This document shows positions 6,263 to 14,728 of a DNA stretch of 19,571 bases, piece after piece. This DNA is from Bacteroidota bacterium (lineage in GTDB: Bacteria > Bacteroidota > Bacteroidia > Bacteroidales > Lentimicrobiaceae). The stretch lies in the NCBI GenBank assembly GCA_023417935.1, contig JAEZDY010000037.1, forward strand, positions 1 to 19,571. Reading direction: 5' to 3'. A model generated the notes under the pieces. It was given only the letters and a program-made list of their open reading frames with translations, made no database searches and was not told the origin of the DNA. Position 1 is the stretch's first letter. Each line of letters opens with the position of its first letter. A program made the translations under genes and the position numbers.

Positions 6263-9200
6263 ATGAGTCTTTCATCCATCAGTATTAAGCGCCCTGTTTT
6301 AGCATCAGTAATGTCAATAGTCATTGTGCTGTTTGGGGCAATAGGACTAATATCTACCGGTGTTCGTGAGTATCCCAGCGTTGATCCTCCCATTATTACT
6401 ATAAGTACTTCTTACGTGGGTGCCAATGCTGATGTTATTGAATCGCAGATCACTGAGCCACTTGAAGAATCAGTGAATGGAATTGCGGGAATCAGAACAC
6501 TAACTTCAGTTAGTAGGGATGGAAGAAGTACCATCAGAGTGGAATTTGATTTGGAAGTTGACCTTGAAACAGCCGCAAATGATGTTAGAGATAAAGTGTC
6601 GAGGGCAATAAGAAATCTACCACCTGATACTGAACCACCCATTGTTTCAAAAGCTGATGCAGATGCCAGTCCTATTATTTTTCTTAATATTAAAAGTCAG
6701 CAGAGATCATTACTTGAACTCAGCGAAATAGCTGAGCGTACATTTAAGGAGCGGCTTCAAACTATACCCGGCGTAAGTGAGATCGCGATCTGGGGAGAAA
6801 GAAGATATTCGATGCGTTTATGGATGGATCCATTCAGGCTTGCTGCTTCGGGCTTGACACCACTTGATGTACGTAATGCGCTTGACAGGGAAAATGTTGA
6901 ATTGCCATCAGGTAGAATTGAGGGTGGAAATGTTGAACTTACTGTTAGAACAATGGGCAGGCTATCAGGGCCAGAGGATTTTAATAACCTGATTTTATTA
7001 CAGCAGGGTGACAGGGTAGTAAGGTTCAGGGATATTGGTTATGCTGAATTAGGATCAGAAAACGACAGGTCAATTCTTAGATTGAATGGTATTCCTATGG
7101 TGGGGAATGTGGTAATTCCACAACCAGGCTCAAATCATATTGAGATAGCTGATGAATTCTACAAAAGGGTTGAGCAGATTAAAAAAGATCTGCCTCCTGA
7201 TATCACACTTGGTTATGGCTTTGATACAACACAGTATATTCGCGAATCAATATCGGAAGTTGAGCAAACAATATATCTGGCATTTTTCCTGGTTGTACTA
7301 ATTATTTTCCTCTTCTTGCGCGATTGGCGCACCACCATTATACCGGTTATTGCAATACCCATTTCCCTTATTGGTGCATTTTTCGTAATGTACCTTGCAG
7401 GTTTCACGATTAATGTGTTAACACTGCTCGGTATAGTGCTCGCTATTGGACTGGTTGTTGACGATGCAATAGTGGTGCTTGAGAACATCTATGCGAAAAT
7501 TGAACAGGGAATGCCGCCATTGGAGGCTGGGCTAAAAGGAGCTGCAGAAATATTCTTTGCAGTTATTGCCACTACGTTGGTGCTGGCAGCAGTGTTCCTT
7601 CCTGTAATATTCCTTCAGGGGATTACCGGCAGGCTATTCAGGGAATTTGGAGTTGTTATGGCCACATCGGTAATGATATCTTCATTTGTGGCATTGACCT
7701 TAACACCAATGTTATCAACTAAAATTCTAAAACAGCGAGAAAGGCATAATTGGTTTTATAATAAAACTGAGCCCTTCTTTATAAGGCTAAATGAAATCTA
7801 TGTTAATTCACTTAACTGGTTCTTTGGTCATAAATGGGTCGCTATCATGATTTTTATCGGGTCAATTGCCCTTATTTTTGGCTTGGGAAGCACACTTCAA
7901 TCAGAATTAGCACCACTTGAAGACAGATCGGGCATGCGATTAATTGCCAATGCACCTGAAGGAAGCACATTTGAATTCATGGACAAGTACATGACAGAAA
8001 TAACAAGTGTATTACTGGATGAAGTTCCTGAATCAAGTGCCTTAATTACTATTACATCACCCGGTTTTGGTGCTTCAAGTTCAGTTAATTCCGGATTTAT
8101 TAGAATCAGACTTGTTGACCCAGATAAACGGGACAGGTCTCAACAGCAAATAGCTAATGATATTTCTGAATCTATTGCCCGGTATACAGGAGCACGCACC
8201 TTCGTTTCGCAGGATCAGTCTATTGGAGGGGGAGGAGGAGGAATGCCTGTTCAATATGTTATACAGGCTCCTAATCTTGAAAAATTGAAGGAAGTATTGC
8301 CTCCATTTATGGGTGAATTGCAGCAAAGCGACAAATTCCAGTTTGTTGATTTGAACCTGAAATTTAATAAGCCCGAACTACAAGTTGAAATTAATAGGGA
8401 GAAAGCACGTAATCTTGGAGTTTCAGTGATTGATATAGCACAAACGTTGCAGTTTGCACTTAGCGGTCAGCGGTTTGGTTACTTTATTATGGATGGTAAG
8501 CAATACCAGGTAATCGGACAATTATCACGGCCCTATAGAAGCGCACCCATTGATCTGCGTTCCATTAATGTGCGTAATAACAGGAATGAAATGATACAGC
8601 TTGATAATCTTGTAAGTATTTCAGAAGGGGTAAACCCACCACAGTTATTCAGGTATAATCGTTTTGTATCAGCAACCTTTTCGGCTGAACCTGCTGAAGG
8701 GTTAACAATAGGGGATGGTATAAAAGAAATGGATAGAATTGCAGCCAAAGTGCTTGATGATTCCTATTCTACTTCACTTGCAGGTGCCTCAAAGGATTTT
8801 GCAGAAAGTTCTTCAAGTCTGATATTTGCATTTATGCTGGCACTCCTTCTGATTTACCTTGTTTTATCAGCACAGTTTGAAAGCTTCAGAGACCCTTTGA
8901 TCATTATGTTTACAGTGCCTTTGGCTCTTGCGGGAGCTGTATTAACCTTATGGTATTTCGGTAAAACACTCAATATTTTCAGTCAGATTGGAATCATAAT
9001 GCTTATTGGACTTGTAACTAAGAACGGTATTCTTATAGTTGAATTTGCCAATCAGAGAAAAGCTGCCGGACTCAATAGGTTAGAGGCTATTAAAGATGCA
9101 TCAGCCCGCAGGTTCCGGCCTATTTTAATGACGAGCCTTTCTACAATACTCGGTGCTTTGCCTATTGCACTTGCACTTGGAGCAGGTTCAGAAAGCAGAG

Positions 9201-9382
9201 TTTCAATGGGAGTTGCTATTATTGGAGGACTAACATTTGCAACACTACTTACACTTTATGTTATACCTGTTATGTATAATTACATTTCAAGTAAAACCAG
9301 TCGTTTGAATCCTGATGAGTATGGTAGCGGAGAAGAAACAAATGCTACGCCAATAATCCAGGAAAAGGATAGTGTTAATTGA
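6263..9382 (+). CDS. RND multidrug efflux transporter, HAE-1 (AcrB-like) family
   Basis: The 1039-residue protein has the AcrB layout: TM1 near 10-30, a large periplasmic loop, TM2-TM6 at about 336-490, a second periplasmic loop, and TM8-TM12 near the end. Proton-relay residues are present: Asp400-Asp401 in LAIGLVVDDAIVVLENI (TM4) and Lys920 in LIGLVTKNGILIVEF (TM10), which rules out an inactive paralogue or a heavy-metal (HME) pump, whose TM4 pattern differs. It should export amphiphilic compounds in exchange for protons as a homotrimer in the inner membrane. A run of six glycines at 655-660 lies in a loop of the second porter domain. The chain ends in a polar cytoplasmic tail. It is the middle gene of a complete adaptor-pump-channel operon. 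Confidence 0.95.
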   Translation: MSLSSISIKRPVLASVMSIVIVLFGAIGLISTGVREYPSVDPPIITISTSYVGANADVIESQITEPLEESVNGIAGIRTLTSVSRDGRSTIRVEFDLEVDLETAANDVRDKVSRAIRNLPPDTEPPIVSKADADASPIIFLNIKSQQRSLLELSEIAERTFKERLQTIPGVSEIAIWGERRYSMRLWMDPFRLAASGLTPLDVRNALDRENVELPSGRIEGGNVELTVRTMGRLSGPEDFNNLILLQQGDRVVRFRDIGYAELGSENDRSILRLNGIPMVGNVVIPQPGSNHIEIADEFYKRVEQIKKDLPPDITLGYGFDTTQYIRESISEVEQTIYLAFFLVVLIIFLFLRDWRTTIIPVIAIPISLIGAFFVMYLAGFTINVLTLLGIVLAIGLVVDDAIVVLENIYAKIEQGMPPLEAGLKGAAEIFFAVIATTLVLAAVFLPVIFLQGITGRLFREFGVVMATSVMISSFVALTLTPMLSTKILKQRERHNWFYNKTEPFFIRLNEIYVNSLNWFFGHKWVAIMIFIGSIALIFGLGSTLQSELAPLEDRSGMRLIANAPEGSTFEFMDKYMTEITSVLLDEVPESSALITITSPGFGASSSVNSGFIRIRLVDPDKRDRSQQQIANDISESIARYTGARTFVSQDQSIGGGGGGMPVQYVIQAPNLEKLKEVLPPFMGELQQSDKFQFVDLNLKFNKPELQVEINREKARNLGVSVIDIAQTLQFALSGQRFGYFIMDGKQYQVIGQLSRPYRSAPIDLRSINVRNNRNEMIQLDNLVSISEGVNPPQLFRYNRFVSATFSAEPAEGLTIGDGIKEMDRIAAKVLDDSYSTSLAGASKDFAESSSSLIFAFMLALLLIYLVLSAQFESFRDPLIIMFTVPLALAGAVLTLWYFGKTLNIFSQIGIIMLIGLVTKNGILIVEFANQRKAAGLNRLEAIKDASARRFRPILMTSLSTILGALPIALALGAGSESRVSMGVAIIGGLTFATLLTLYVIPVMYNYISSKTSRLNPDEYGSGEETNATPIIQEKDSVN

Positions 9383-9442
9383 TAATTTGAAATTGTAAAA
9401 AGAAGAGAAACTGTAACAACTAATTAGTAAATTTTGATTACC

Positions 9443-10756
9443 ATGCGATTTTTAATAAAGAACATTATTCTTCTGTTTATATTTTCGGGTGTGTTTTCAC
9501 AGGCAACTGCACAATATCTTTCAGCTGAACAAGCTGTTGCAATTGCTTTGGAGAATAACTACTCCATCAGATTGTCGCAGATGAATGAGAGTATTCTTGA
9601 GAATAACGTTACCCTGGGAAATGCAGGATTCTTACCTGAAGTTGAAGGTTCAGCAAATAGAAATAACAGTATAACCAACACCCGGCAGGAGTATCTTAGT
9701 GGACAGGAAAATACACGTGACAACGCAAAAGCTTCATCATTGAATGCAGGAGTTGGAATGGATTGGACGCTTTTTGACGGATTACAGATGTTTACAGGGT
9801 ATGACATTCTCAAAAAGAACCTTGAAGCAGGCAAATTGCAAACAAGGCTTGAAGTGGAAAATACAATAAGTAACGTGCTTAGTTTGTATTACAATATAGT
9901 GGAGCTTAAACAGAAGGTTAAAATGCTGGAGGCTTCTGTTTCACTTGGAAGGGCAAGGTCAAACATTGCAGATGAAAAGTTGGCAATAGGAGCAGGTTCG
10001 CGACTTGAGCTATTGCAGGCAAGGGTTGATATGAATTCTGATATTTCCAATTTGTTGAATCTGAATGACTTGATTACTGAAGCAACTGTGAGGATGAATC
10101 TTTTACTTGCCAGGAACGCTGATGTGGTATTTACTGTGGAAGACACCATCATATTAATGCCTCCGGCTGACTTCACAACTCTTAAATCTCAGATGGAGAA
10201 GAACAATGTAAACTTATTACTCAGCCAAAGCGACCTGGAATTGGCTAATTTAAACCTGAAGCTTATAAAAGGAACGCGATACCCTGAAATTGGAGTAAAC
10301 ATGGGATACAATTACAATCAACAGGAAAGCGAATCAGGATTTGTAAAGTATGGAAGATCAGATGGTTTCAATTACGGACTAACAGCCACTGTGCCAATAT
10401 TTGATGGCTTCAACAAGAACAGGGAGATCAAAAATGCCCGCATTGGTTTTGAAGTTGCCGCCTTACAACATGAAAGCTACATGGCTGACCTTCAGGCTGA
10501 GTTGCATGCCACATATATTGTTTATAATAATAAACTTAAGACTGTTGAATTAGAGCGCGAAAACATGCAAACAGCATTTACCAACTTCGACATAGCGAAT
10601 GAACGCTTTAGGCTTGGTGAATTGTCGGGAATCGAAATAAGGGAAGCACAACAAAATCTGCTTGCCGCTCAGGACAGGTTAATAACGCTGGTTTATGAAG
10701 CCAGGTTGCTTGAAATAGAGCTACTCCAGCTTAGTGGTGGAATTTTACCTGACTAG
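9443..10756 (+). CDS. TolC-family outer membrane efflux channel
   Basis: Start taken as the ATG at 9443 (437 residues); an in-frame TTG at 9434 is less likely because the ATG gives a standard signal peptide (MRFLIKN, hydrophobic core to about 20, cleavage after QATA before QYLS). The mature chain has two outer-membrane efflux repeats with the typical pattern of helical hairpins and short beta strands: LSAEQAVAIALENNYSIRL at the front, WTLFDGLQMFTG as the first strand region and VPIFDGFNKNREI as the second, internal homologue. It would form the trimeric outer-membrane and periplasmic duct for the adjacent pump. It follows the pump gene after 60 bases with no terminator between. The stop codon region is duplicated (see the repeat at 10743-10773). 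Confidence 0.93.
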   Translation: MRFLIKNIILLFIFSGVFSQATAQYLSAEQAVAIALENNYSIRLSQMNESILENNVTLGNAGFLPEVEGSANRNNSITNTRQEYLSGQENTRDNAKASSLNAGVGMDWTLFDGLQMFTGYDILKKNLEAGKLQTRLEVENTISNVLSLYYNIVELKQKVKMLEASVSLGRARSNIADEKLAIGAGSRLELLQARVDMNSDISNLLNLNDLITEATVRMNLLLARNADVVFTVEDTIILMPPADFTTLKSQMEKNNVNLLLSQSDLELANLNLKLIKGTRYPEIGVNMGYNYNQQESESGFVKYGRSDGFNYGLTATVPIFDGFNKNREIKNARIGFEVAALQHESYMADLQAELHATYIVYNNKLKTVELERENMQTAFTNFDIANERFRLGELSGIEIREAQQNLLAAQDRLITLVYEARLLEIELLQLSGGILPD

Positions 10757-10773
10757 GGGTTTTACCTGACTAG
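10743..10773 (+). repeat. 14-bp direct repeat spanning the stop codon of the TolC-like gene
   Basis: TTTTACCTGACTAG is present at 10743-10756, where it encodes the last residues LPD and the TAG stop, and again exactly at 10760-10773, three bases later. The second copy is noncoding. This looks like a small tandem duplication with period 17. Confidence 0.85.
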
Positions 10774-10819
10774 TCTTTAAGTTTATTTGCCGGCCACACT
10801 GAGTAAACCAGGTATTTAT

Positions 10820-10882
10820 TATCTTTGTGCCATGTTGCAACGGTATCAGTATCTTTGTGTCAATTGATTGCAACAGTATCAG
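10820..10882 (+). repeat. Imperfect tandem repeat of 30-33 bp
   Basis: Two adjacent copies, at 10820-10849 and 10850-10882, both begin TATCTTTGTG and end in TTGCAAC, a variable base, then GTATCAG. The copies differ by two substitutions and a 3-4 base indel in the middle. The opening TATCTTTG also fits the -7 consensus TAnnTTTG, but neither copy has a TTG at proper -33 spacing, so a promoter role is unsupported. Confidence 0.7.
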
Positions 10883-11012
10883 TGCCAAAAGATTATCAAT
10901 AAAGGTTTATAAGGTTAAGTGAAAAATAACAGTGTTGCATGTTGTTAAAAAGACTTAACTAATGCTCCGGAAATCAGATAAATAAAATCACAAAAAAAGT
11001 TTAGCTGAAATC

Positions 11013-11043
11013 TTGTGTAATTAAAAATAAAGTTCTATTTTTG
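11013..11043 (+). promoter_or_regulatory. rpsO promoter of Bacteroidota type
   Basis: TTG at 11013-11015 and TATTTTTG at 11036-11043 are separated by 20 bases, an exact match to the -33 TTG / -7 TAnnTTTG consensus with optimal spacing. Transcription should begin near 11050, leaving a leader of about 30 bases before rpsO, too short for the kind of long structured leader used in E. coli S15 autoregulation. AAAGGA at 11074-11079 lies very close to the ATG and is at best a weak ribosome site. Confidence 0.8.
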
Positions 11044-11080
11044 CAGCCCGTTAAAAAAGTATCAAAACAGAATAAAGGAT

Positions 11081-11350
11081 ATGTATCTAACCTCAGAAGT
11101 AAAGAAGAATATATTTGCCGACAATGGCAAAGATGCCAACGATACCGGTTCACCTGAAAGCCAGATTGCGCTTTTCACCCATAGGATTCAGCATCTTACT
11201 GGTCATCTTAAGATCAACCGGAATGACAAAGTAACCGAGCGCTCATTGGTTATGCTCGTTGGTAAACGCAGGAGTTTACTTGGCTACCTGAAGAAAAGAG
11301 ATATCCAACGATACAGGGAAATCATCAAGAAACTTAATATCAGGAAGTAA
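11081..11350 (+). CDS. rpsO: 30S ribosomal protein S15
   Basis: The 89-residue basic protein is the standard S15 length. It carries family landmarks in order: the DTGSPESQIALFTHRI segment, the LTGHLKINRNDKVTERSL stretch that contacts 16S rRNA, and LVGKRRSLLGYLKKRD with the C-terminal helix RYREIIKKLN. S15 binds the central domain of 16S rRNA early in 30S assembly. Its own promoter and terminator flank it, so it appears mainly monocistronic despite the adjacent pnp, the same neighbour it has in many bacteria. Confidence 0.98.
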   Translation: MYLTSEVKKNIFADNGKDANDTGSPESQIALFTHRIQHLTGHLKINRNDKVTERSLVMLVGKRRSLLGYLKKRDIQRYREIIKKLNIRK

Positions 11351-11373
11351 TACTTCCTCAATATTCATAACTC

Positions 11374-11405
11374 AAAGAGGCAATTAAAAACGGTTGCCTC
11401 TTTTT
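11374..11405 (+). terminator. Intrinsic terminator of rpsO
   Basis: AAAGAGGCAA (11374-11383) pairs perfectly with TTGCCTCTTT (11394-11403) around a 10-base loop, running into a T tract at 11401-11405. It lies 24 bases after the rpsO stop. A second, smaller hairpin (AGGAAGT/ACTTCCT, 11342-11358) has the stop codon overlapping its loop. Confidence 0.88.
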
Positions 11406-11461
11406 GTATCATTAGAGGTGCAAATATTTTAACTGTTTATAATACCGATGATTATAAAGAG

Positions 11462-11469
11462 TAATTTTG
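11462..11469 (+). promoter_or_regulatory. Possible -7 box for pnp
   Basis: TAATTTTG matches TAnnTTTG exactly, 61 bases upstream of the pnp ATG and downstream of the rpsO terminator, where a promoter is needed. No TTG is found at the expected -33 position, so support rests on the -7 box and location only. Confidence 0.45.
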
Positions 11470-11530
11470 TAACACAAAAATTGGTCATCCCCGATCAATC
11501 TAATATATTGCCTCTACAATTTACAATTAT

Positions 11531-13663
11531 ATGCAAGGAAAAGTAAAAACATTTGACATTGGAGATGGAAGGACTATCTCTATTGAAACCGGTAAATTAG
11601 CCAAACAGGCTGATGGTTCAGTTGTAGTTCGTATGGGTGATACCATGCTTTTGGCTACCGTAGTAGCTCGTACAGAGGCTGCAGAGAACGTCGATTTCAT
11701 GCCGCTTACAGTTGAATATCGTGAAAAATATGCATCATCAGGAAGATTTCCAGGTGGTTTTTTTAAAAGAGAGGCCAGACCTTCAGATTATGAAGTACTG
11801 ATATCAAGATTGGTTGACAGGGCACTCCGTCCGTTATTCCCCGATAATTTCCACGCTGAAACACAAGTATTAATTACTCTTATATCTCTTGATTCTGAAG
11901 TATTGCCCGATGCACTTGCAGGTTTAGCTGCCTCAGCCGCACTGGCAGTTAGTAATATACCATTCAACGGTCCGATCTCTGAGGTTCGGGTTGCTCGCGT
12001 TAAGGGAGAATTTATGATTAATCCTCCTGCATCATTATTACCTGAAGCTGACATTGATGTGATGGTGGCAGCTTCAATGGATAACATCATGATGGTGGAA
12101 GGTGAACTGAAGGAAGCTTCAGAAAATGATATTATCGAAGCATTAAAGATTGCTCATAATGCAATTAAAATACAATGCCAGGCTCAGTTAGATCTGGCAG
12201 CTATGGTTGAAGGTTCATCACCAAAACGTGAATATAACCATGAAACCAATGATGAAGAGCTGCGTGCACGTATCAGGGAGTTTAGTTATGATAAAGTAGT
12301 TGCTGTTGCCAGCACTCCTTCTTCAAAACATGCACGTGGTGATGCTTTCGCAGCAATTCTTGATGAATTCAAGGCCACCTTGTCAGAAGAAGAAGTAAAA
12401 GAAAAAGAATTCATGATAAAACGCTATTATCATGATGTTGAAAAAGAAGCCGTTAGAAATGTAGTGCTTGATAAACGCCAGCGACTTGATGGCCGCAAAC
12501 TTGATGAGATACGCCCAATATGGTGTGAGGTTGATTACCTGCCTGCTGTACATGGTTCAGCTATCTTTACAAGAGGTGAAACACAGTCGTTAACAACCGT
12601 TACCCTGGGAACCAAGCTTGATGAGCAGATAATTGACGGTGTTGTGATAGATGGCAAAGTGAACTTCATTCTTCATTATAACTTCCCGCCATTCTCAACA
12701 GGAGAAGTTAAAAGAACTATGGGTACCAGCCGCCGTGAAATAGGGCATGGTAACCTTGCACTTCGCGCATTGAAACCAATGATTCCGGGAACTGATATTA
12801 ATCCATATACCATTCGTATAGTTTCTGACATCCTTGAATCAAACGGATCATCATCAATGGCTACCGTTTGTGCCGGCACAATGGCACTTATGGATGCAGG
12901 TGTGAAACTCATTAAACCTGTTTCAGGTATTGCAATGGGTCTTATAGCCGATACAAAAACCAATAGGTATGCTATTTTAAGTGATATTCTTGGTGATGAA
13001 GATCACTTAGGAGATATGGACTTCAAGGTTACAGGTACACGCGATGGTATAACTGCCTGCCAAATGGACATCAAGGTTGACGGACTATCCTACGATGTAT
13101 TGGCGCAGGCACTTCAACAAGCACGAGCAGGTAGATTACATATATTAGGTGAGATGGAAAAAACCATCAGCTCACCACGTGAAGATTATAAACCACATGT
13201 GCCGCGTATTGTAAAGATGACAATTCCTAAAGAATTCATTGGAGCAGTAATTGGTCCGGGTGGTAAAGTTATACAGGAAATGCAACGTGAAACCGGTTCA
13301 ACCATCGTTATTGAAGAAGTTGGTGAATTCGGAATTATTGATATCGTTTCAAACAATAAGGATTCAATTAATGCCGTAATGGATAAGATCAAACGCATTG
13401 TTGCTATACCTGAAATTGGAACAGTATATCACGGAACAGTAAAAAATATTACTACATTCGGTGCGTTTGTGGAGATACTTCCGGGTAAGGATGGATTATT
13501 ACATATTTCGGAAATAGACCACACCCGATTAAAAGATGTAGAAAGTGTACTAAAGGTAGGTCAGGAAATTGATGTTAAACTCATTGAGATTGATAGCAAG
13601 ACCGGAAAACTCAAACTGTCACGCAAAGTGCTGCTCCCAAAACCAGAACAAGAGAACAAATAA
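11531..13663 (+). CDS. pnp: Polyribonucleotide nucleotidyltransferase (PNPase)
   Basis: The 710-residue protein has the full PNPase order: first RNase PH domain (about 10-140, with ASSGRFPGGFFKREARPSD), helical linker, second RNase PH domain (about 315-540, with EVDYLPAVHGSAIFTRGETQ and the DHLGDMDFKVTGTRDGITAC active-site region), KH domain with GPGG at 575-578, and S1 domain (about 630-700, with TTFGAFVEILPGKDGLLHIS). It degrades RNA 3' to 5' using phosphate and can add tails in reverse; in many bacteria it is part of the degradosome. Nothing essential is missing. rpoD follows 45 bases later with no terminator between, so read-through into the sigma gene is likely. Confidence 0.98.
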   Translation: MQGKVKTFDIGDGRTISIETGKLAKQADGSVVVRMGDTMLLATVVARTEAAENVDFMPLTVEYREKYASSGRFPGGFFKREARPSDYEVLISRLVDRALRPLFPDNFHAETQVLITLISLDSEVLPDALAGLAASAALAVSNIPFNGPISEVRVARVKGEFMINPPASLLPEADIDVMVAASMDNIMMVEGELKEASENDIIEALKIAHNAIKIQCQAQLDLAAMVEGSSPKREYNHETNDEELRARIREFSYDKVVAVASTPSSKHARGDAFAAILDEFKATLSEEEVKEKEFMIKRYYHDVEKEAVRNVVLDKRQRLDGRKLDEIRPIWCEVDYLPAVHGSAIFTRGETQSLTTVTLGTKLDEQIIDGVVIDGKVNFILHYNFPPFSTGEVKRTMGTSRREIGHGNLALRALKPMIPGTDINPYTIRIVSDILESNGSSSMATVCAGTMALMDAGVKLIKPVSGIAMGLIADTKTNRYAILSDILGDEDHLGDMDFKVTGTRDGITACQMDIKVDGLSYDVLAQALQQARAGRLHILGEMEKTISSPREDYKPHVPRIVKMTIPKEFIGAVIGPGGKVIQEMQRETGSTIVIEEVGEFGIIDIVSNNKDSINAVMDKIKRIVAIPEIGTVYHGTVKNITTFGAFVEILPGKDGLLHISEIDHTRLKDVESVLKVGQEIDVKLIEIDSKTGKLKLSRKVLLPKPEQENK

Positions 13664-13708
13664 AATAATTTCATAGCAGTTATCTGCCCAACTAAATAAA
13701 GGGAGAAA

Positions 13709-14572
13709 ATGAGGCAATTAAAGATTACTAAACAGGTTACTAACCGCGAGACAGCTTCGCTTGATAAGTACTTGCAGGAAATCGGGAAGGTAGAGTTGAT
13801 TACAGCAGATGAAGAAGTTGCCCTGGCACAAAAAATTAAACAAGGCGACCGTCATGCTCTGGAGAAACTTACAAAAGCCAATTTAAGGTTTGTTGTATCA
13901 GTTTCAAAACAATACCAGAACCAGGGATTAAGCTTACCTGACTTGATCAATGAAGGAAACCTGGGATTAATTAAAGCCGCACAAAGATTTGATGAAACCC
14001 GTGGATTCAAATTCATCTCATACGCTGTATGGTGGATCCGCCAGTCGATTCTTCAGGCTTTGGCTGAACAGTCAAGAATAGTTAGGCTTCCTCTGAATAA
14101 AATAGGTTCTATTAATAAAATCAATAAGGCTTACGCCAAACTTGAGCAGGAATTTGAGAGAGAACCTAACTATGATGAAATAGCCGGATTGCTCGAAATC
14201 AGTGAGAATGAGGTAAAAGAATCAATGCGTAACTCAGGCCGTCATGTTTCTATGGATGCACCTTTAGTGCAGGATGAAGACAACAACATGTACGATGTAT
14301 TACGTAGCGATGATAGCCCAACTCCTGAAACCGAACTTCTTTATGAATCATTACGTAAAGAAATTGAACGCGCTGTATCAACACTCACATGTCGTGAAGC
14401 TGACGTTGTAAGATTGTATTTTGGTTTAGGTGGTGAACATCCCCTTACACTTGAAGAAATCGGCGAACGCTTTGACCTTACCCGCGAAAGAGTAAGACAA
14501 ATTAAAGAAAAAGCTATCAGGCGACTGAAGCACACCTCAAGAAGTAAGATCTTAAAGACTTATTTAGGATAA
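13709..14572 (+). CDS. rpoD: Primary sigma factor RpoD/SigA, Bacteroidota type
   Basis: The 287-residue protein has regions 1.2 (about 14-45, SLDKYLQEIGKVELITADEE), 2 (about 55-128, with SLPDLINEGNLGLIKAAQRF and the YAVWWIRQSI promoter-melting helix), 3 and 4 (about 225-285, with LEEIGERFDLTRERVRQIKE). Region 1.1 and the large nonconserved insert of proteobacterial RpoD are absent, as usual in Bacteroidota. It directs RNA polymerase to TTG/TAnnTTTG promoters, several of which are visible in this window. AAAGGGAG before the ATG is a rare clear Shine-Dalgarno-like site here. It follows pnp by 45 bases and has its own terminator downstream, so a pnp-rpoD transcript is plausible. Confidence 0.98.
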   Translation: MRQLKITKQVTNRETASLDKYLQEIGKVELITADEEVALAQKIKQGDRHALEKLTKANLRFVVSVSKQYQNQGLSLPDLINEGNLGLIKAAQRFDETRGFKFISYAVWWIRQSILQALAEQSRIVRLPLNKIGSINKINKAYAKLEQEFEREPNYDEIAGLLEISENEVKESMRNSGRHVSMDAPLVQDEDNNMYDVLRSDDSPTPETELLYESLRKEIERAVSTLTCREADVVRLYFGLGGEHPLTLEEIGERFDLTRERVRQIKEKAIRRLKHTSRSKILKTYLG

Positions 14573-14603
14573 ACCTACTCTAGGTTATAACCTTATTTAG
14601 GAT
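14559..14603 (+). repeat. 12-bp direct repeat spanning the rpoD stop codon
   Basis: CTTATTTAGGAT at 14559-14570 covers the last codons of rpoD and reaches into its TAA stop (14570-14572). An exact second copy lies at 14592-14603, 33 bases downstream, before the terminator hairpin. Confidence 0.8.
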
Positions 14604-14608
14604 CAAGA

Positions 14609-14636
14609 AAAGCCCGGTTTAATTGCCGGGTTTTTT
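14609..14636 (+). terminator. Intrinsic terminator of rpoD
   Basis: CCCGG (14613-14617) pairs with CCGGG (14626-14630) around an 8-base loop, followed by six T residues. Flanking A residues at 14608-14611 can extend the stem into the T tract, with the G at 14612 bulged. Confidence 0.88.
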
Positions 14637-14728
14637 ATTTATGGTGGCTAAAGTGTTGTTGTCAGACATAACACGCTATTAAATAATCAACCAAAAAATA
14701 CTGTACCTTCGCATTAAAAAACAGGAAT

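Larger units (their letters stand above)
10757..11080. other. Intergenic region between the RND operon and rpsO
   Basis: This 324-base stretch has no ORF with coding character and no convincing hairpin terminator for the RND operon. It contains the duplicate of the channel gene's stop region, an imperfect 30-bp direct repeat (10820-10882) and the rpsO promoter (11013-11043). The remainder, about 10883-11012, is AT-rich with nothing recognisable. Confidence 0.7.
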
